Shown: positions 43,156-52,258 of the stretch, piece after piece
Position numbering within the stretch: position 1 is the stretch's first letter
Layout of the letters: the number at the start of each line of letters is the position of its first letter
Assembly: GCF_017357245.1 (NCBI RefSeq)
Contig: NZ_CP071613.1
Coordinates: 1-64,000, forward strand
Reading direction: 5' to 3'
Source: Rhizobium bangladeshense
GTDB taxonomy: Bacteria > Pseudomonadota > Alphaproteobacteria > Rhizobiales > Rhizobiaceae
Length of the DNA stretch: 64,000 nt
Translations under genes and position numbers: made by a program
The notes under the pieces: generated by a model
What the model was told of the DNA's origin: nothing
Database searches by the model: none
Seen by the model: the letters and a program-made list of their open reading frames with translations, nothing else

Positions 43156-43811
43156 TCGGCTGGTTCGGCGGAAACAAGAATGAGAAGCCCTTGGCCGAAG
43201 AGCTTGGCCCGCTGAGCGCGGCCATAGGCGGGGCGCTCGAGATCGATTTCCTCTCCCTCGAAGCCTATGCTTTGGGCGGTGAGCCGGCCATGCCGCTGCC
43301 TCGAAGCGGGCCGTTCATCATCGCCGGCTACGGTGAGGTTTCACTCGATGCCGCAACCGTTCTGTCGCGCTATTATGATGAAGAGAACCGGATGATTCAG
43401 GTGATGTCGGCGGCGGGCAAGCCGGGTGAAGCGATCGACGACATCAGCTTTTATCAGCCTTGGGACAGCGTCGTGCCCGTCAGCCAAAGCGAATGGAACC
43501 GCTGGACCGGGCCGAATGGCCTGATCGGCCAGCCATCTTATGATGCTGATGGGATCCTCTATAACCGATTCTGGGGCGACGGGCCGGAACGGGCGCAACT
43601 AGTGGAATTTGTCGAAAAGGTCGACGATGGTGAGGCGCAGCGCTCCATCCATCAGACCTGCATGTTGTATTACCGCCCACTTGGCTCGACGCGGGAGATG
43701 CTTCTGATCAACGTCGAGCGCGACCTCGATCTCGGACAGAGGCAGGCGGGCAGCTCGGTGGAATTTCTGATCGGTTATGGATTGGCTCCGGCCGACGTTC
43801 GTCGCGTCTGA
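43152..43811 (+). CDS. yjfK: DUF2491 protein (YjfK type)
   Basis: 219-residue cytosolic protein of the DUF2491/YjfK family. Conserved-looking parts are GPFIIAGYGEVSLD, YYDEENRMIQV, FYQPWDSVVPVSQSEWNRWTG and YNRFWGDGPERAQLVEF. The function is not known; it occurs with PspA-like YjfJ and DUF350 YjfL in many bacteria. It is translationally coupled to the channel gene and followed 33 bp later by yjfL. No enzymatic motif is visible. Confidence 0.8.
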   Translation: MIGWFGGNKNEKPLAEELGPLSAAIGGALEIDFLSLEAYALGGEPAMPLPRSGPFIIAGYGEVSLDAATVLSRYYDEENRMIQVMSAAGKPGEAIDDISFYQPWDSVVPVSQSEWNRWTGPNGLIGQPSYDADGILYNRFWGDGPERAQLVEFVEKVDDGEAQRSIHQTCMLYYRPLGSTREMLLINVERDLDLGQRQAGSSVEFLIGYGLAPADVRRV

Positions 43812-43844
43812 GAGACTTGTCGATTTCAATGGAGGACTTTTTCG

Positions 43845-44246
43845 ATGCTCGACTACGTGGCGGGGCTGCCTGCTTTCCTCGGTTATTTCGCCGTCGGTCT
43901 TGCCGCATACGCGGTTTTCGCGGTGATCTATACCTGGTTGACCCCGCAAAAGGAGGTTCAGCTTATTCGCGCCGGCAATCTTGCGGCCGTCACGGCTTTC
44001 TTAGGCGCACTTGTCGGCTTCAGCCTGCCTCTGGCTTCGGCCGCAGCCAATTCGGTCAGCATCGTCGACTATATCATTTGGGCGGTGATAGGCACTCTGG
44101 CGCAGATCCTCGCTTTCTACATAGCAAACTTCACCATGAAAGATCTGCATGACAAGATCACTGCCGACGACATCGCTGCCGGTATATGGGGCGGCGGAAT
44201 CGCGCTCGTCGTCGGTATTCTCAACGCCGCCTGCATGACCTATTGA
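43845..44246 (+). CDS. yjfL: DUF350 membrane protein (YjfL type)
   Basis: 133-residue integral membrane protein with four predicted helices (YFAVGLAAYAVFAVIYTWL, AAVTAFLGALVGFSLPLAS, IIWAVIGTLAQILAFYIANF, and a C-terminal GGIALVVGILNAACMTY) and DLHDKITADDIAAGIW between the third and fourth, as expected for the DUF350/UPF0719 family. Function unknown. It lies in the yjf-like operon between DUF2491 and DUF1190 genes, the same order as in E. coli. Confidence 0.85.
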   Translation: MLDYVAGLPAFLGYFAVGLAAYAVFAVIYTWLTPQKEVQLIRAGNLAAVTAFLGALVGFSLPLASAAANSVSIVDYIIWAVIGTLAQILAFYIANFTMKDLHDKITADDIAAGIWGGGIALVVGILNAACMTY

Positions 44247-44257
44247 GGGAGGGAAAG

Positions 44258-44851
44258 ATGCGCAGACGCATGAGCGGGCACAGGCGACCTTTCCTGGCCC
44301 TTGGCACCATCGCTGCCTCAACCCTGGCGCTGTCCGGCTGCGGCGAGGAGGCTCCTTCGGATATAATGTTCACTTCCGTCGACCAATGCGTGGCCGCTGG
44401 CATGGATCGGCAGGTCTGCCAGACCGGCTATCAGGATGCCATGCGCGCCCATCTCGCCGCAGCGCCGCGTTTCAATGGCATGGCCGCCTGCGAGGCCGAA
44501 TACGGCAAGGGCCAGTGCACCGAACAGCCGGCCAACACTGTCACCAACAATGGCGGCGGAGGCGGCAACTTCTTCGTGCCGTTCCTGGCAGGCTACGTGC
44601 TGTCTTCGGCACTCAACAATATCAGCGACTATTACGACTATCGCCGGCGCCAGGAGGCGAGTGGTTCCTATTACGGCTCGACGCCTATCTATCGCAACCG
44701 CTCGGGGCAGACGGTCACAACCACCGTTCGTTCGGGCAGCGACAGCGTGACGGTGCCCTCGCGCCAGAGTGTCAAGCCGGTCAACGTCAATACCCGCACC
44801 GTTGCCCGGCAAGGCTTCGGCGGCCGTTCGTCCTTCAGTTTCGGCGGCTGA
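44258..44851 (+). CDS. yjfM: DUF1190 lipoprotein (YjfM type)
   Basis: 197-residue secreted protein with a lipoprotein signal peptide (lipobox LSGC, Cys 28). The body has DQCVAAGMDRQVCQTGYQDAM and a second Cys pair (MAACEAEYGKGQC), then a Gly/Ser/Arg-rich C-terminus ending GGRSSFSFGG. It matches the DUF1190/YjfM family, whose relatives end in similar Gly-rich tails. Function unknown, probably anchored in the outer or inner membrane facing the periplasm. A GGAGGGAAAG ribosome site precedes the ATG at 44258; the stop is one base from the next gene. Confidence 0.82.
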   Translation: MRRRMSGHRRPFLALGTIAASTLALSGCGEEAPSDIMFTSVDQCVAAGMDRQVCQTGYQDAMRAHLAAAPRFNGMAACEAEYGKGQCTEQPANTVTNNGGGGGNFFVPFLAGYVLSSALNNISDYYDYRRRQEASGSYYGSTPIYRNRSGQTVTTTVRSGSDSVTVPSRQSVKPVNVNTRTVARQGFGGRSSFSFGG

Positions 44852-44852
44852 C

Positions 44853-46010
44853 ATGAATCGCATCACCCTTCCGGCGCGTCCTGACTGGCGTGACAAGGCG
44901 CGGGCCGTCGGCTTCGGATTTCACGTCATGTATGGCGAGCCCTATTGGCTCGATGATGCCGCTTATACGTTCACGCTCGATGAGATCGAGATGCAGATCG
45001 AGGAGCCGAGCCAGGAACTGCATGATATGTGCATGGATCTGGTCGGCGAGATCGTCAGCAGCGAAGAGTCGCTCGACAGGCTGGCCATTCCGGAGGATCT
45101 GCGGGATGTGGTGCAGCGATCTTGGCAGCGCCGCGACCGGCACCTCTATGGCCGTTTTGATCTTGCTTATGACGGCAACGGCCCGGCCAAGTTGCTCGAA
45201 TACAACGCCGATACCCCCACCTCGGTATTCGAGACGGCCTATTTCCAGTTCAACTGGCTGACCGATCAGGTTGCTTTGGGTGTTCTGCCCAAAGATTCGG
45301 ACCAGTATAATTTCCTGCAGGAAAGCCTTGTCGAGGCGTTCGACCAATTTCCCAAGGAGTCAATCTTCCACTTCGCCGCGATAACCGACAATGAGGAGGA
45401 TCGAGGCACGACGGTCTACCTCATGGATTGTGCGGTGCAGGCGGGCCATCGCGTCGAGCTTCTGGACATTCGGGAGATCGGCATCGATGCGCAGGGTCGC
45501 TACACCGACCTCAAGGATCGGGTGATCGACCGTTGCTTCAAGCTGTACCCATGGGAATTCATGCTGCGCGAGCCCTTCGCTCGCGAACTGGCGCGCTCCG
45601 GCGATGTTTTCGTTGAGCCCGCCTGGAAGTCCGTGCTCTCCAACAAAGGGCTTCTGCCGCTGCTCTGGCGGCGCCACCCTAATCACCCGAACCTGCTGCC
45701 GAGTTATTTCCACGATGACCCGGCCGCTTCGACCCTGACCGACTACGTGCGCAAACCACTCTTGTCGAGAGAAGGCGAGAACGTGACGATATTTCGAGAG
45801 GGGAGGGAGCTGATTTCCGCGCCCGGCGATTATGGCGACGAAGGGTTCATCGTTCAGGCCTATGCACCGCTTTTCGAAAGCGACAGCGGTTTTGCCGTGC
45901 TTGGCAGCTGGATCGCCGGCGACCGTGCCTGCGGCCTTGCCGTCCGCGAGGACCGCTCGCGTATAACCGCAAATCTATCGCGTTTCGTGCCGCACGTCAT
46001 AGTCGGGTAA
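44853..46010 (+). CDS. yjfC: Glutathionylspermidine synthase-like ATP-grasp protein (YjfC type)
   Basis: 385-residue ATP-grasp ligase resembling the C-terminal synthetase domain of glutathionylspermidine synthase. The characteristic LLEYNADTPTSVFE segment is near residue 112, with ERDLDL-like acidic motifs absent and a probable ATP-site EGENVTIFREGRE near 310. YjfC relatives lack the amidase domain and their amine/peptide substrates are unproven. Position as the last gene of the PspA/channel/DUF350 module suggests a role in envelope stress, perhaps modifying a polyamine, lipid or peptide. Confidence 0.83.
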   Translation: MNRITLPARPDWRDKARAVGFGFHVMYGEPYWLDDAAYTFTLDEIEMQIEEPSQELHDMCMDLVGEIVSSEESLDRLAIPEDLRDVVQRSWQRRDRHLYGRFDLAYDGNGPAKLLEYNADTPTSVFETAYFQFNWLTDQVALGVLPKDSDQYNFLQESLVEAFDQFPKESIFHFAAITDNEEDRGTTVYLMDCAVQAGHRVELLDIREIGIDAQGRYTDLKDRVIDRCFKLYPWEFMLREPFARELARSGDVFVEPAWKSVLSNKGLLPLLWRRHPNHPNLLPSYFHDDPAASTLTDYVRKPLLSREGENVTIFREGRELISAPGDYGDEGFIVQAYAPLFESDSGFAVLGSWIAGDRACGLAVREDRSRITANLSRFVPHVIVG

Positions 46011-46208
46011 ATGGATCGGCGAAGCAGTCGTCCGTCTCCCATGGTCTCAAACGCGAGGCCGTTTTTGAGCGTCGGACACCGGCAGGATTTTGGACTGCTT
46101 TGCCTGCCCTTGTCGTCGGGGAGGCCACAGTCGTTCCGCTTCATAAAACTGTCACCGAACCTTGGCATAGCTCTATCGATTTCCGATATCGCTATCCGAG
46201 GGGGATTG

Positions 46209-46712
46209 ATGCAGGACGGAATCTATCGCGTGCTCTTTCTATCACGGCGCAATTCCGCACGTAGCGTGATGGCTGAAGCAATCCTGAACAAGATCGGCAA
46301 GGGACGATTCAAAGCCTTCAGCGCTGCTGTCGATCCGGCGCCGGTGATCGAGCCCACCGTCCTGCAGCTGCTTCGGAACGAAGACTACCCGATTGAAGAC
46401 ATCAAGCCTCGGCATTTCCGGGATTTTGCGGATGCTGGGGCGACCGACCTGGATTTTGTCTTCACCCTCAGTGATACCGCCGCCGGCGAAGCGCTTCCGG
46501 AATGGCCGGGCCTGCCGATCACCGGGCATTGGCGCTGTCCTGACCCGATCCTTGTCGAAGACGAGGCTTGGCAACGCAAGCAGGCCTTTATGCAGGTCCT
46601 GACCGGGTTGGAGAGGCGCCTGAACATCTTTATCAACCTGCCATTTGCTTCGTTGGATCGGATGAGCCTGCAGCACCACATCAAGGACATTGGTGACGCG
46701 GAGAAGGCTTAG
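46209..46712 (+). CDS. Low-molecular-weight phosphatase/ArsC-fold protein lacking the catalytic Cys
   Basis: 167-residue protein of the arsenate reductase/low-molecular-weight tyrosine phosphatase fold. The P-loop, normally C-x5-R (as CTGNSAR), is here VLFLSRRNSARS: Ser 12 replaces the nucleophilic Cys while Arg 18 is kept. The later acid loop WRCPDP resembles the W-x-x-P-D-P of ArsC. The N-terminal start at 46209 (MQDGIYRVLFL) places the P-loop normally. It is 198 bp after yjfC. Probably not a standard arsenate reductase; it could be a pseudo-enzyme or phosphate binder. Confidence 0.78.
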   Translation: MQDGIYRVLFLSRRNSARSVMAEAILNKIGKGRFKAFSAAVDPAPVIEPTVLQLLRNEDYPIEDIKPRHFRDFADAGATDLDFVFTLSDTAAGEALPEWPGLPITGHWRCPDPILVEDEAWQRKQAFMQVLTGLERRLNIFINLPFASLDRMSLQHHIKDIGDAEKA

Positions 46713-47024
46713 GGCTCTGACGCTGGAATAGTTAGCGACGTTCAGAGAACAGGCAACCTGGCCAGCTACAGGGTGGTTCGTGTGGCTGCATCGAGCGCCG
46801 TTTCCTGACAATGGGCAAGCAGATCCCCGTCCACCGTGATCATCTTCCGGCTTGCATTTCGGAGGCGGAAAGTTGGTTGGAGTTGGCCTTTTGCAGAGAA
46901 TGACGCTCCAGAGACAGCTTCACCCACCTCATGCCGACGGTCACTCGTTCATCATCCGGTTGTGATCTTACAAAGATAAAGCCGCTGTCGGAATTGTTCC
47001 AAGAAACAACAAAGGAGAAGCACC
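46713..47024. other. Intergenic region before phoX
   Basis: 312 bp with no gene that I can support. The last 30 bp supply the phoX ribosome site (AAAGGAGAAG). No clear Pho box could be recognised. Confidence 0.4.
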
Positions 47025-48917
47025 ATGGCTAATATCGACACCAGCAAATTGTCCTGGGACGAATGGGACGAACTGCAAAACCCACCGCCGGCCGAAACCG
47101 ATTTCGACCGCGTCGTCGAATCGGCTGTTTCACGCCGCGGTTTCCTCGGTGGCATCCTAGCCGTCGGTTCAGCTGCCGCCGCAATGGGGACGCTCGGCAA
47201 TCTGATGTCCTCCACCTCGGCGCAGGCGCAGGACACCGATTCGCGCTTCGCGTTCAAGCCGATCCCTGTCTTCACCGACAACACCGTGCATGTCCCGGAA
47301 GGTTATGCCTGGAAGCCGCTCGCGAAGTGGGGCCAGCCGCTGTTTTCCAATATCCCGGATCTCGATCCTGCCAACGGCGTAAGCGTCGAAAACTCCGACA
47401 AGGTCTTCGGCGAGAACACCGACGGCATGGAACTGTTCGTGATCGGCGACCGTCAGGTCATCGCCGTCAACCATGAATATGTAAACAACGAAATCAATCT
47501 TCCGCACAATGAAAAGGGCATGCCGAAGAGCGCCGACGATGTGAAGATCCTACAGAACCTGCAGGGTGTCACCGTCATGGAAGTCGCCGAAGGCGAAAAG
47601 GGCTGGGAAATCGTGGTCGACAGCCCGTTCAATCGCCGCATCACCCATCTGACCCCGATGAAGATCTCCGGTCCGGCCGCCGGTTCCGATCTTATCAAGA
47701 CCGAAGCCGATCCGAACGGCACCGACTGTCTTGGGACCTTCAACAACTGCGGCGCCGGCAAGACGCCGTGGGGCACCTATCTCACCTGCGAGGAAAACTT
47801 CAACGGATATTTTGGCTCGTCCGATCCGAACTTTGCCATGCCCGACGACTTCAAGCGCTACGGCATCGCAGCCGAAACCCGGTATGGCTATGAGGTCTTC
47901 GATCCCCGTTTTGACGTGTCGAAAAACCCGAACGAACCCCGGCGCGCCGGTTATGTCGTGGAAATAGATCCGTCCAATGCCACGTCCACCCCGATCAAGC
48001 GCACCGCGCTCGGCCGCATCAAGCACGAGAACGCCGCTGTCGTGATTGCCCGCAATGGTCGCGTGGTCGTCTACATGGGTGACGACGAACGTGGCGAGTT
48101 CCTCTACAAATACGTTTCGAACGGCATCTACGTGCCGGGCGTCGACACCTCCAAACTGCTCGACGAAGGCACGCTCTACGTCGCCAAGTTTGTTGATGAC
48201 GGCAATGGTGAGTGGCTGGCGCTGACGCCGGAAACGACCGGCATGAAGATGGACGAGATCCACGTCTTCACCCGCCAGGCCGCCTCGAAGGTCGGTGCCA
48301 CGACCATGGACCGTCCGGAGTGGGTCGCCATCAACCCGGTCGCCATCGAGGCCTATTGCGCGCTGACGAACAACACCAATCGTGGCGTGAAGAATAATGC
48401 CGGCGGCGACGAAATGCCGGTCGGCGGTGCCAATCCCCGCGAGAAAAACGCCTACGGCCAGATCGTGCGCTGGTATCCGGAAAATGAGGACCATGCCAGC
48501 GGCAAGTTCAAGTGGGATCTGTTCGTCATGGCCGGCAATCCCGACGTTCACAAGGATGCCTATGCCGGCTCGTCCAACATCAACTCCGGCAACATGTTCA
48601 ACTCGCCTGATGGCATGATGTTCGACTCGACCGGTCTCTTGTGGATCCAGACGGACGGCGAAGACACCAACGAAGGCGACTTCCTCGGCCAGGGCAACAA
48701 CCAGATGCTTGCCGGCGACCCGGCGACCGGCCGCATCGAACGTTTCCTGACCGGCCCGAAAGGCTCGGAAGTCACCGGCATGACCTGGTCGGCGGATAAG
48801 CGGACGATGTTCGTCGGCATTCAGCACCCCGATGCGCCCTTTCCAGACGGCGAAGGCAAATTGCCGCGCTCGACCATCCTTGCGATCAAGCGCGCCGACA
48901 ATGCGCTTGTCGGATAG
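47025..48917 (+). CDS. phoX: PhoX-family (DUF839) Tat-exported phosphatase
   Basis: 630-residue alkaline-phosphatase-like protein of the PhoX family. A twin-arginine signal SRRGFLGGILAVGSAAAA lies at 36-53, with cleavage near AQAQ (about 69). The mature beta-propeller domain shows the PhoX landmarks DGMELFVIGDRQVIAVNHEYVNNE (two pieces), TPWGTYLTCEEN, KHENAAVVIARNGRVVVYMGDDERGEFLYKYVS (in pieces) and SPDGMMFDSTGLLWIQTDGED (two pieces). PhoX enzymes are Ca2+/Fe-dependent phosphomonoesterases acting in the periplasm during phosphate shortage. It stands alone between debris regions. Confidence 0.87.
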   Translation: MANIDTSKLSWDEWDELQNPPPAETDFDRVVESAVSRRGFLGGILAVGSAAAAMGTLGNLMSSTSAQAQDTDSRFAFKPIPVFTDNTVHVPEGYAWKPLAKWGQPLFSNIPDLDPANGVSVENSDKVFGENTDGMELFVIGDRQVIAVNHEYVNNEINLPHNEKGMPKSADDVKILQNLQGVTVMEVAEGEKGWEIVVDSPFNRRITHLTPMKISGPAAGSDLIKTEADPNGTDCLGTFNNCGAGKTPWGTYLTCEENFNGYFGSSDPNFAMPDDFKRYGIAAETRYGYEVFDPRFDVSKNPNEPRRAGYVVEIDPSNATSTPIKRTALGRIKHENAAVVIARNGRVVVYMGDDERGEFLYKYVSNGIYVPGVDTSKLLDEGTLYVAKFVDDGNGEWLALTPETTGMKMDEIHVFTRQAASKVGATTMDRPEWVAINPVAIEAYCALTNNTNRGVKNNAGGDEMPVGGANPREKNAYGQIVRWYPENEDHASGKFKWDLFVMAGNPDVHKDAYAGSSNINSGNMFNSPDGMMFDSTGLLWIQTDGEDTNEGDFLGQGNNQMLAGDPATGRIERFLTGPKGSEVTGMTWSADKRTMFVGIQHPDAPFPDGEGKLPRSTILAIKRADNALVG

Positions 48918-49029
48918 CCACTGAGCGTCACAACGACAGATTGGGAGGCGCTGGTTTCAGCGCCCCCTCGCAGGTCTCGAACATCGCCTTTGATCGCGGT
49001 TCGTCGACTTCTCGATGTCCTCGCGCAAA

Positions 49030-49261
49030 TGGTCCATGGTTCCTGAAGGCGCGTCTGCATCCTTGCAGACGGCGCCGAGCCGTCACATGCCAGTACCTTG
49101 GACGAGAGGAACTTCGCGATCATGCCAGTAGTTTCGACGACGCTCACGGCAGAACGTCGAGCGGTCACGGCTGAGGGTGCGTGCGATCTCTGCCTGACTG
49201 ATCTTCCTCGCATGCATCTGCGCGTTCGTCCAAACTCAACTGCACGAAAGAGCGGGCCATT
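49030..49261 (-). pseudogene. IS30-family transposase remnant
   Basis: On the minus strand the start MARSFVQLSLDER is followed, in another frame, by KISQAEIARTLSRDRSTFCRE and RRRNYWHDREVPLVQG, then in a third frame YWHVTARRR. These are the N-terminal helix-turn-helix and the start of the core of an IS30 transposase, split by at least two frameshifts and truncated after about 70 codons. No terminal inverted repeats were found. It lies between phoX and the second chemoreceptor, in an 849-bp gap with another fragment. Confidence 0.65.
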
Positions 49262-49399
49262 CCATCCTCCTGTAACTATGGCGGTTATTCTCCTAGCTGC
49301 ATTTGAAAATGGAATCCGCCCCCTACTTTAAAAAGTGGCATAATACTATTTATGGAACTTAGTCTCCGATTTTCTTTCGACGTCCTCAATGATGGAGGC

Positions 49400-49566
49400 A
49401 ATACCAAGAGGCGGAAGCCCGCACCATCCGCTCCACCTTCCGCAGCATGAACGAGGGTATCGCGCTGTTCGATCCGCGCGGCCGACCGATCACCATGAAC
49501 CGCCGTGTGATCGAGTTGGTCGGCTGGTCTGGTTCGGTCAGGAAATTGACGCTCCGCAGTTCGTAA
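49400..49566 (+). pseudogene. PAS-domain sensor gene fragment
   Basis: In one frame the sequence reads EAEARTIRSTFRSMNEGIAL then FDPRGRPITMNRRVIELVGW and stops at a TAA near 49566: a clear N-terminal PAS motif (helix, SMxEGIxLFDxxGR, NRR) without start codon or downstream output domain. It is a short relic of a PAS-containing signalling protein next to the IS30 remnant. The rest of the gap (48918-49029, 49262-49399, 49567-49766) shows nothing further. Confidence 0.45.
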
Positions 49567-49766
49567 CGTCGCTGCCAGAGATCGATCCGGCACTCCTGCC
49601 GGCCGAGAACGATGCCGGCCTCCTGTCCGACCGGTCAGTGCTACGCCACTCGGACGCGCCTGGGTGGCTTTGGCCACTCGAGCGCCGGCCGCGAGTTGCG
49701 AAGCGGTTCTTCAGGAACCGTGATACTCGGGCGGGACCTCTCAAGCTCCCGCCTGAAATTTACCAC

Positions 49767-51734
49767 TTAAAACTCTTCCCAGCTTTCGTTCGCCACTGCG
49801 ACAGCCGCAGACCCCTTCACCGCGAATGCGTTCGCGACCTTGCCGATCATGCCGCGGACAGGCGAGGCAACGGGAGCTGGGGTCACTCCGGCTTTCGCGA
49901 AGGCGCTTGTTCGCCGCTGCGACGCGAGCGGATCAACCGTCTGGGTACCGAGCTGAAACTGTCCAATCAAGCCGCGCAGTCGACTCGCCTCATTTGCAAG
50001 TGTGGCTCCGGCGGCATTCGCTTCCTCGACCATGGCGGCGTTCTGCTGGGTCACCTGGTCCATCTGATTGACGGCAGTATTGACCTCGGACAGCCCTACC
50101 GACTGCTCGCGCGACGAGGTGGCAATCGCGTCCATATGTTGGTTGATGGTGACGATGTATGTTTCGATCGTCCTCAGCGCTTCGCCTGTGTCGCTGACGA
50201 GCTTGACCCCATTTCCGACCTCGACAGATGAGTTGCGGATCAGATCTTTGATCTCCTTGGCAGCAGTGGCCGAACGCTGGGCCAGTTCACGGACTTCCTG
50301 AGCGACCACGGCAAAGCCCTTGCCCGCGTCTCCTGCGCGCGCCGCTTCCACCCCCGCATTGAGCGCCAAAAGGTTGGTCTGGAAGGCGATGTCATCAATG
50401 ACGCCGATGATGTTGGAGATCTGGTTCGAGGATTGCTCGATCTTGCCCATGGCATCGACCGCATTGGCGACAACCGCACCAGACTGGCGGGCGCTGTCGT
50501 TTGCCTGTATCGCGACGCTGCGGGCCTCTTCGGCACGTTTGGTGGAACTGGCCACATTGATGGTGATCTGGTTGAGGGCCGCAGCCGTTTCCTCGAGCGA
50601 GGCGGCCTGCTGCTCGGTGCGTTTCGAAAGATCCTCAGCGCTTTGGCCAATCTCACGGGATCCGGAATCGATCGAGCCGGCCGCCTCCGAGACTGAAGCC
50701 ATCGTCTCCCTCAGCTGGGCGACGGCCTGATTGAAGTCAGCACGCAGGCTCTCAAACTCCTCGGCAAAGGACTTCGGGAGCTGGAAGGCGAGATTGCCGG
50801 CGGCAAGCTGCTTCAGGCCATCCGCCAAGCCGGATGTCGCCTCAAACATCGCCTCGGCGCGAATGCGTTCCTGCTCGGCAGTCCTGCGGCGCTGCTCTTC
50901 GGACTCGTTGCGCTGCGCGTTCGCTTGCTGCTCAAGGCGCCGGTTCTCCAATGCGTTGGTGCGGAACACTTCGACCGCAGCTGCCATCTCGCCGATCTCA
51001 TCGGCGCGTCCTGCGTAGGGAATTGGCGCGTCAGCATCACCACCTGCAAGTCTCTTCATAGATGCGGTAATCGCTTGGATTGGTCTGATCAAGGTTGAAG
51101 ACAACAGCACCAGTGAGACTGCTATGACGATGATGGTGGCCGCAATACCAAAGACGATGCTCCAAAAAGTGCGGTTGGCTGCAGCCGCAGAAGCCGCTGC
51201 ACGCTCGTCGAGCAGCGAGGCTTCTTCGTCAGATATTTCTTTCGCGATCGCACGGATGGAGTCCATGTACTTCTTACCAGCGCCAGAGATCTCCATGTCG
51301 CGAGCTTGGTCGATGGTCGTGGCCTCGCGCATCAAGGCGATTTCCTCGCTCATCACCTCGTTCGTCCAACCATCGACCTGAACTTGAAGGTCCGCCAGCC
51401 TCTTCTGCTGTGCGGCATTGTCAGACGTTAAGCGCTTGGTCAGTTCAAAGGCTACCCTGAACTGAGTTTCCCCCGCCTTTTGCGGATCGAGAAACTGCTC
51501 GTCGCCTGCCAGCAGATAACCACGCAAGCCAGTCTCTTGATTGACCATCCCCGCAATCATTTCATCGACTGCCCGAAGAACCTTGTACGTATGCTCAGTC
51601 CAGCCCGTCGCTTCCTGTTGTGTGCTGGACGATCCCATGCTGATAAGGTTGACGGCAAGTCCAACCAGAAGGATCAGACTGAACGATATAACGAGCTTAG
51701 CCATCGTCCGAAGATTGGCAATGAATGCGAACAA
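49767..51734 (-). CDS. Methyl-accepting chemotaxis protein with CHASE3 sensor and CheR-tether tail
   Basis: 655-residue chemoreceptor: N-terminal membrane helix (LVISFSLILLVGLAVNLIS), a CHASE3 periplasmic domain (about 35-180, with NQETGLRGYLLAGDEQFLDP), a second membrane helix (WSIVFGIAATIIVIAVSLVL), HAMP and linker, and a signalling domain with tip [19 protein letters not shown]. The C-terminus ends ESWEEF, like the NWETF pentapeptide that recruits CheR/CheB in other receptors; the first chemoreceptor in this window lacks it. The ligand is unknown. It is followed on its 3' side by transposase and PAS debris. Confidence 0.9.
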   Translation of the reverse strand: MFAFIANLRTMAKLVISFSLILLVGLAVNLISMGSSSTQQEATGWTEHTYKVLRAVDEMIAGMVNQETGLRGYLLAGDEQFLDPQKAGETQFRVAFELTKRLTSDNAAQQKRLADLQVQVDGWTNEVMSEEIALMREATTIDQARDMEISGAGKKYMDSIRAIAKEISDEEASLLDERAAASAAAANRTFWSIVFGIAATIIVIAVSLVLLSSTLIRPIQAITASMKRLAGGDADAPIPYAGRADEIGEMAAAVEVFRTNALENRRLEQQANAQRNESEEQRRRTAEQERIRAEAMFEATSGLADGLKQLAAGNLAFQLPKSFAEEFESLRADFNQAVAQLRETMASVSEAAGSIDSGSREIGQSAEDLSKRTEQQAASLEETAAALNQITINVASSTKRAEEARSVAIQANDSARQSGAVVANAVDAMGKIEQSSNQISNIIGVIDDIAFQTNLLALNAGVEAARAGDAGKGFAVVAQEVRELAQRSATAAKEIKDLIRNSSVEVGNGVKLVSDTGEALRTIETYIVTINQHMDAIATSSREQSVGLSEVNTAVNQMDQVTQQNAAMVEEANAAGATLANEASRLRGLIGQFQLGTQTVDPLASQRRTSAFAKAGVTPAPVASPVRGMIGKVANAFAVKGSAAVAVANESWEEF

Positions 51735-52258
51735 AATACTCTCCAGTGCGTGCGGGATGCTCCCGCCTCGCGCATATTCATCTGCATTGGGGAACAGCTA
51801 AGACCGATTTCATTCCGGACCCCTAAAATTTGAGGGATTTGATTTAAGGCTTGGTAAAGCACCCGCCCGAATTCTTGTAAATACAAGCGCTTAGACTGTA
51901 TCGTCGGTACGATAACGGACAGAAGAGGACCGCACGCCTGGATAAATCGAGTGTAATGAGCTGAAAATATTCTTTCTGGCCGAACATTCGACCACGCAGG
52001 TGAATGGAAGCGTCCCGATCTCGCTGATGCTGCCAAGAATGGCGGCGACCCCAAGTGCGACGCGGAGCATTGCGGCGACTCCGCGTTGCAATGTTTCATC
52101 ATTCGCAGGCTTGTCCAAGACCGCCTTAAACAAATGATTGTTGGCCTCCGGGGATCCGGTTTACCGGATTGCAATCGTCGCCCGGCATGGCAATGGGAAG
52201 GAGGAACAACCGCGGCTCGATCTTGATTTATAATGGAAGCAGTGATCCAGGATAGCAG
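51735..52258. other. Intergenic region between chemoreceptor and exonuclease
   Basis: 524 bp. Two small dyads are visible: CTTGTA-AA-TACAAG (about 51877-51890) and ATCCGGT-TT-ACCGGAT (about 52154-52169). A minus-strand frame of 80 codons at 51891-52133 has no ribosome site or recognised family, and is not called as a gene. Confidence 0.4.

Noticed and set aside
46713..47024. Pho box upstream of phoX
   Set aside because: TCA-rich stretches near 46940-46965 do not form two CTGTCAT-like repeats with the right spacing.
47550..48827. 425-codon minus-strand frame opposite phoX
   Set aside because: Shadow of phoX, no start signal or domain.
51891..52133. 80-codon minus-strand frame
   Set aside because: No ribosome site, no recognised family, and the C-terminal half looks random.
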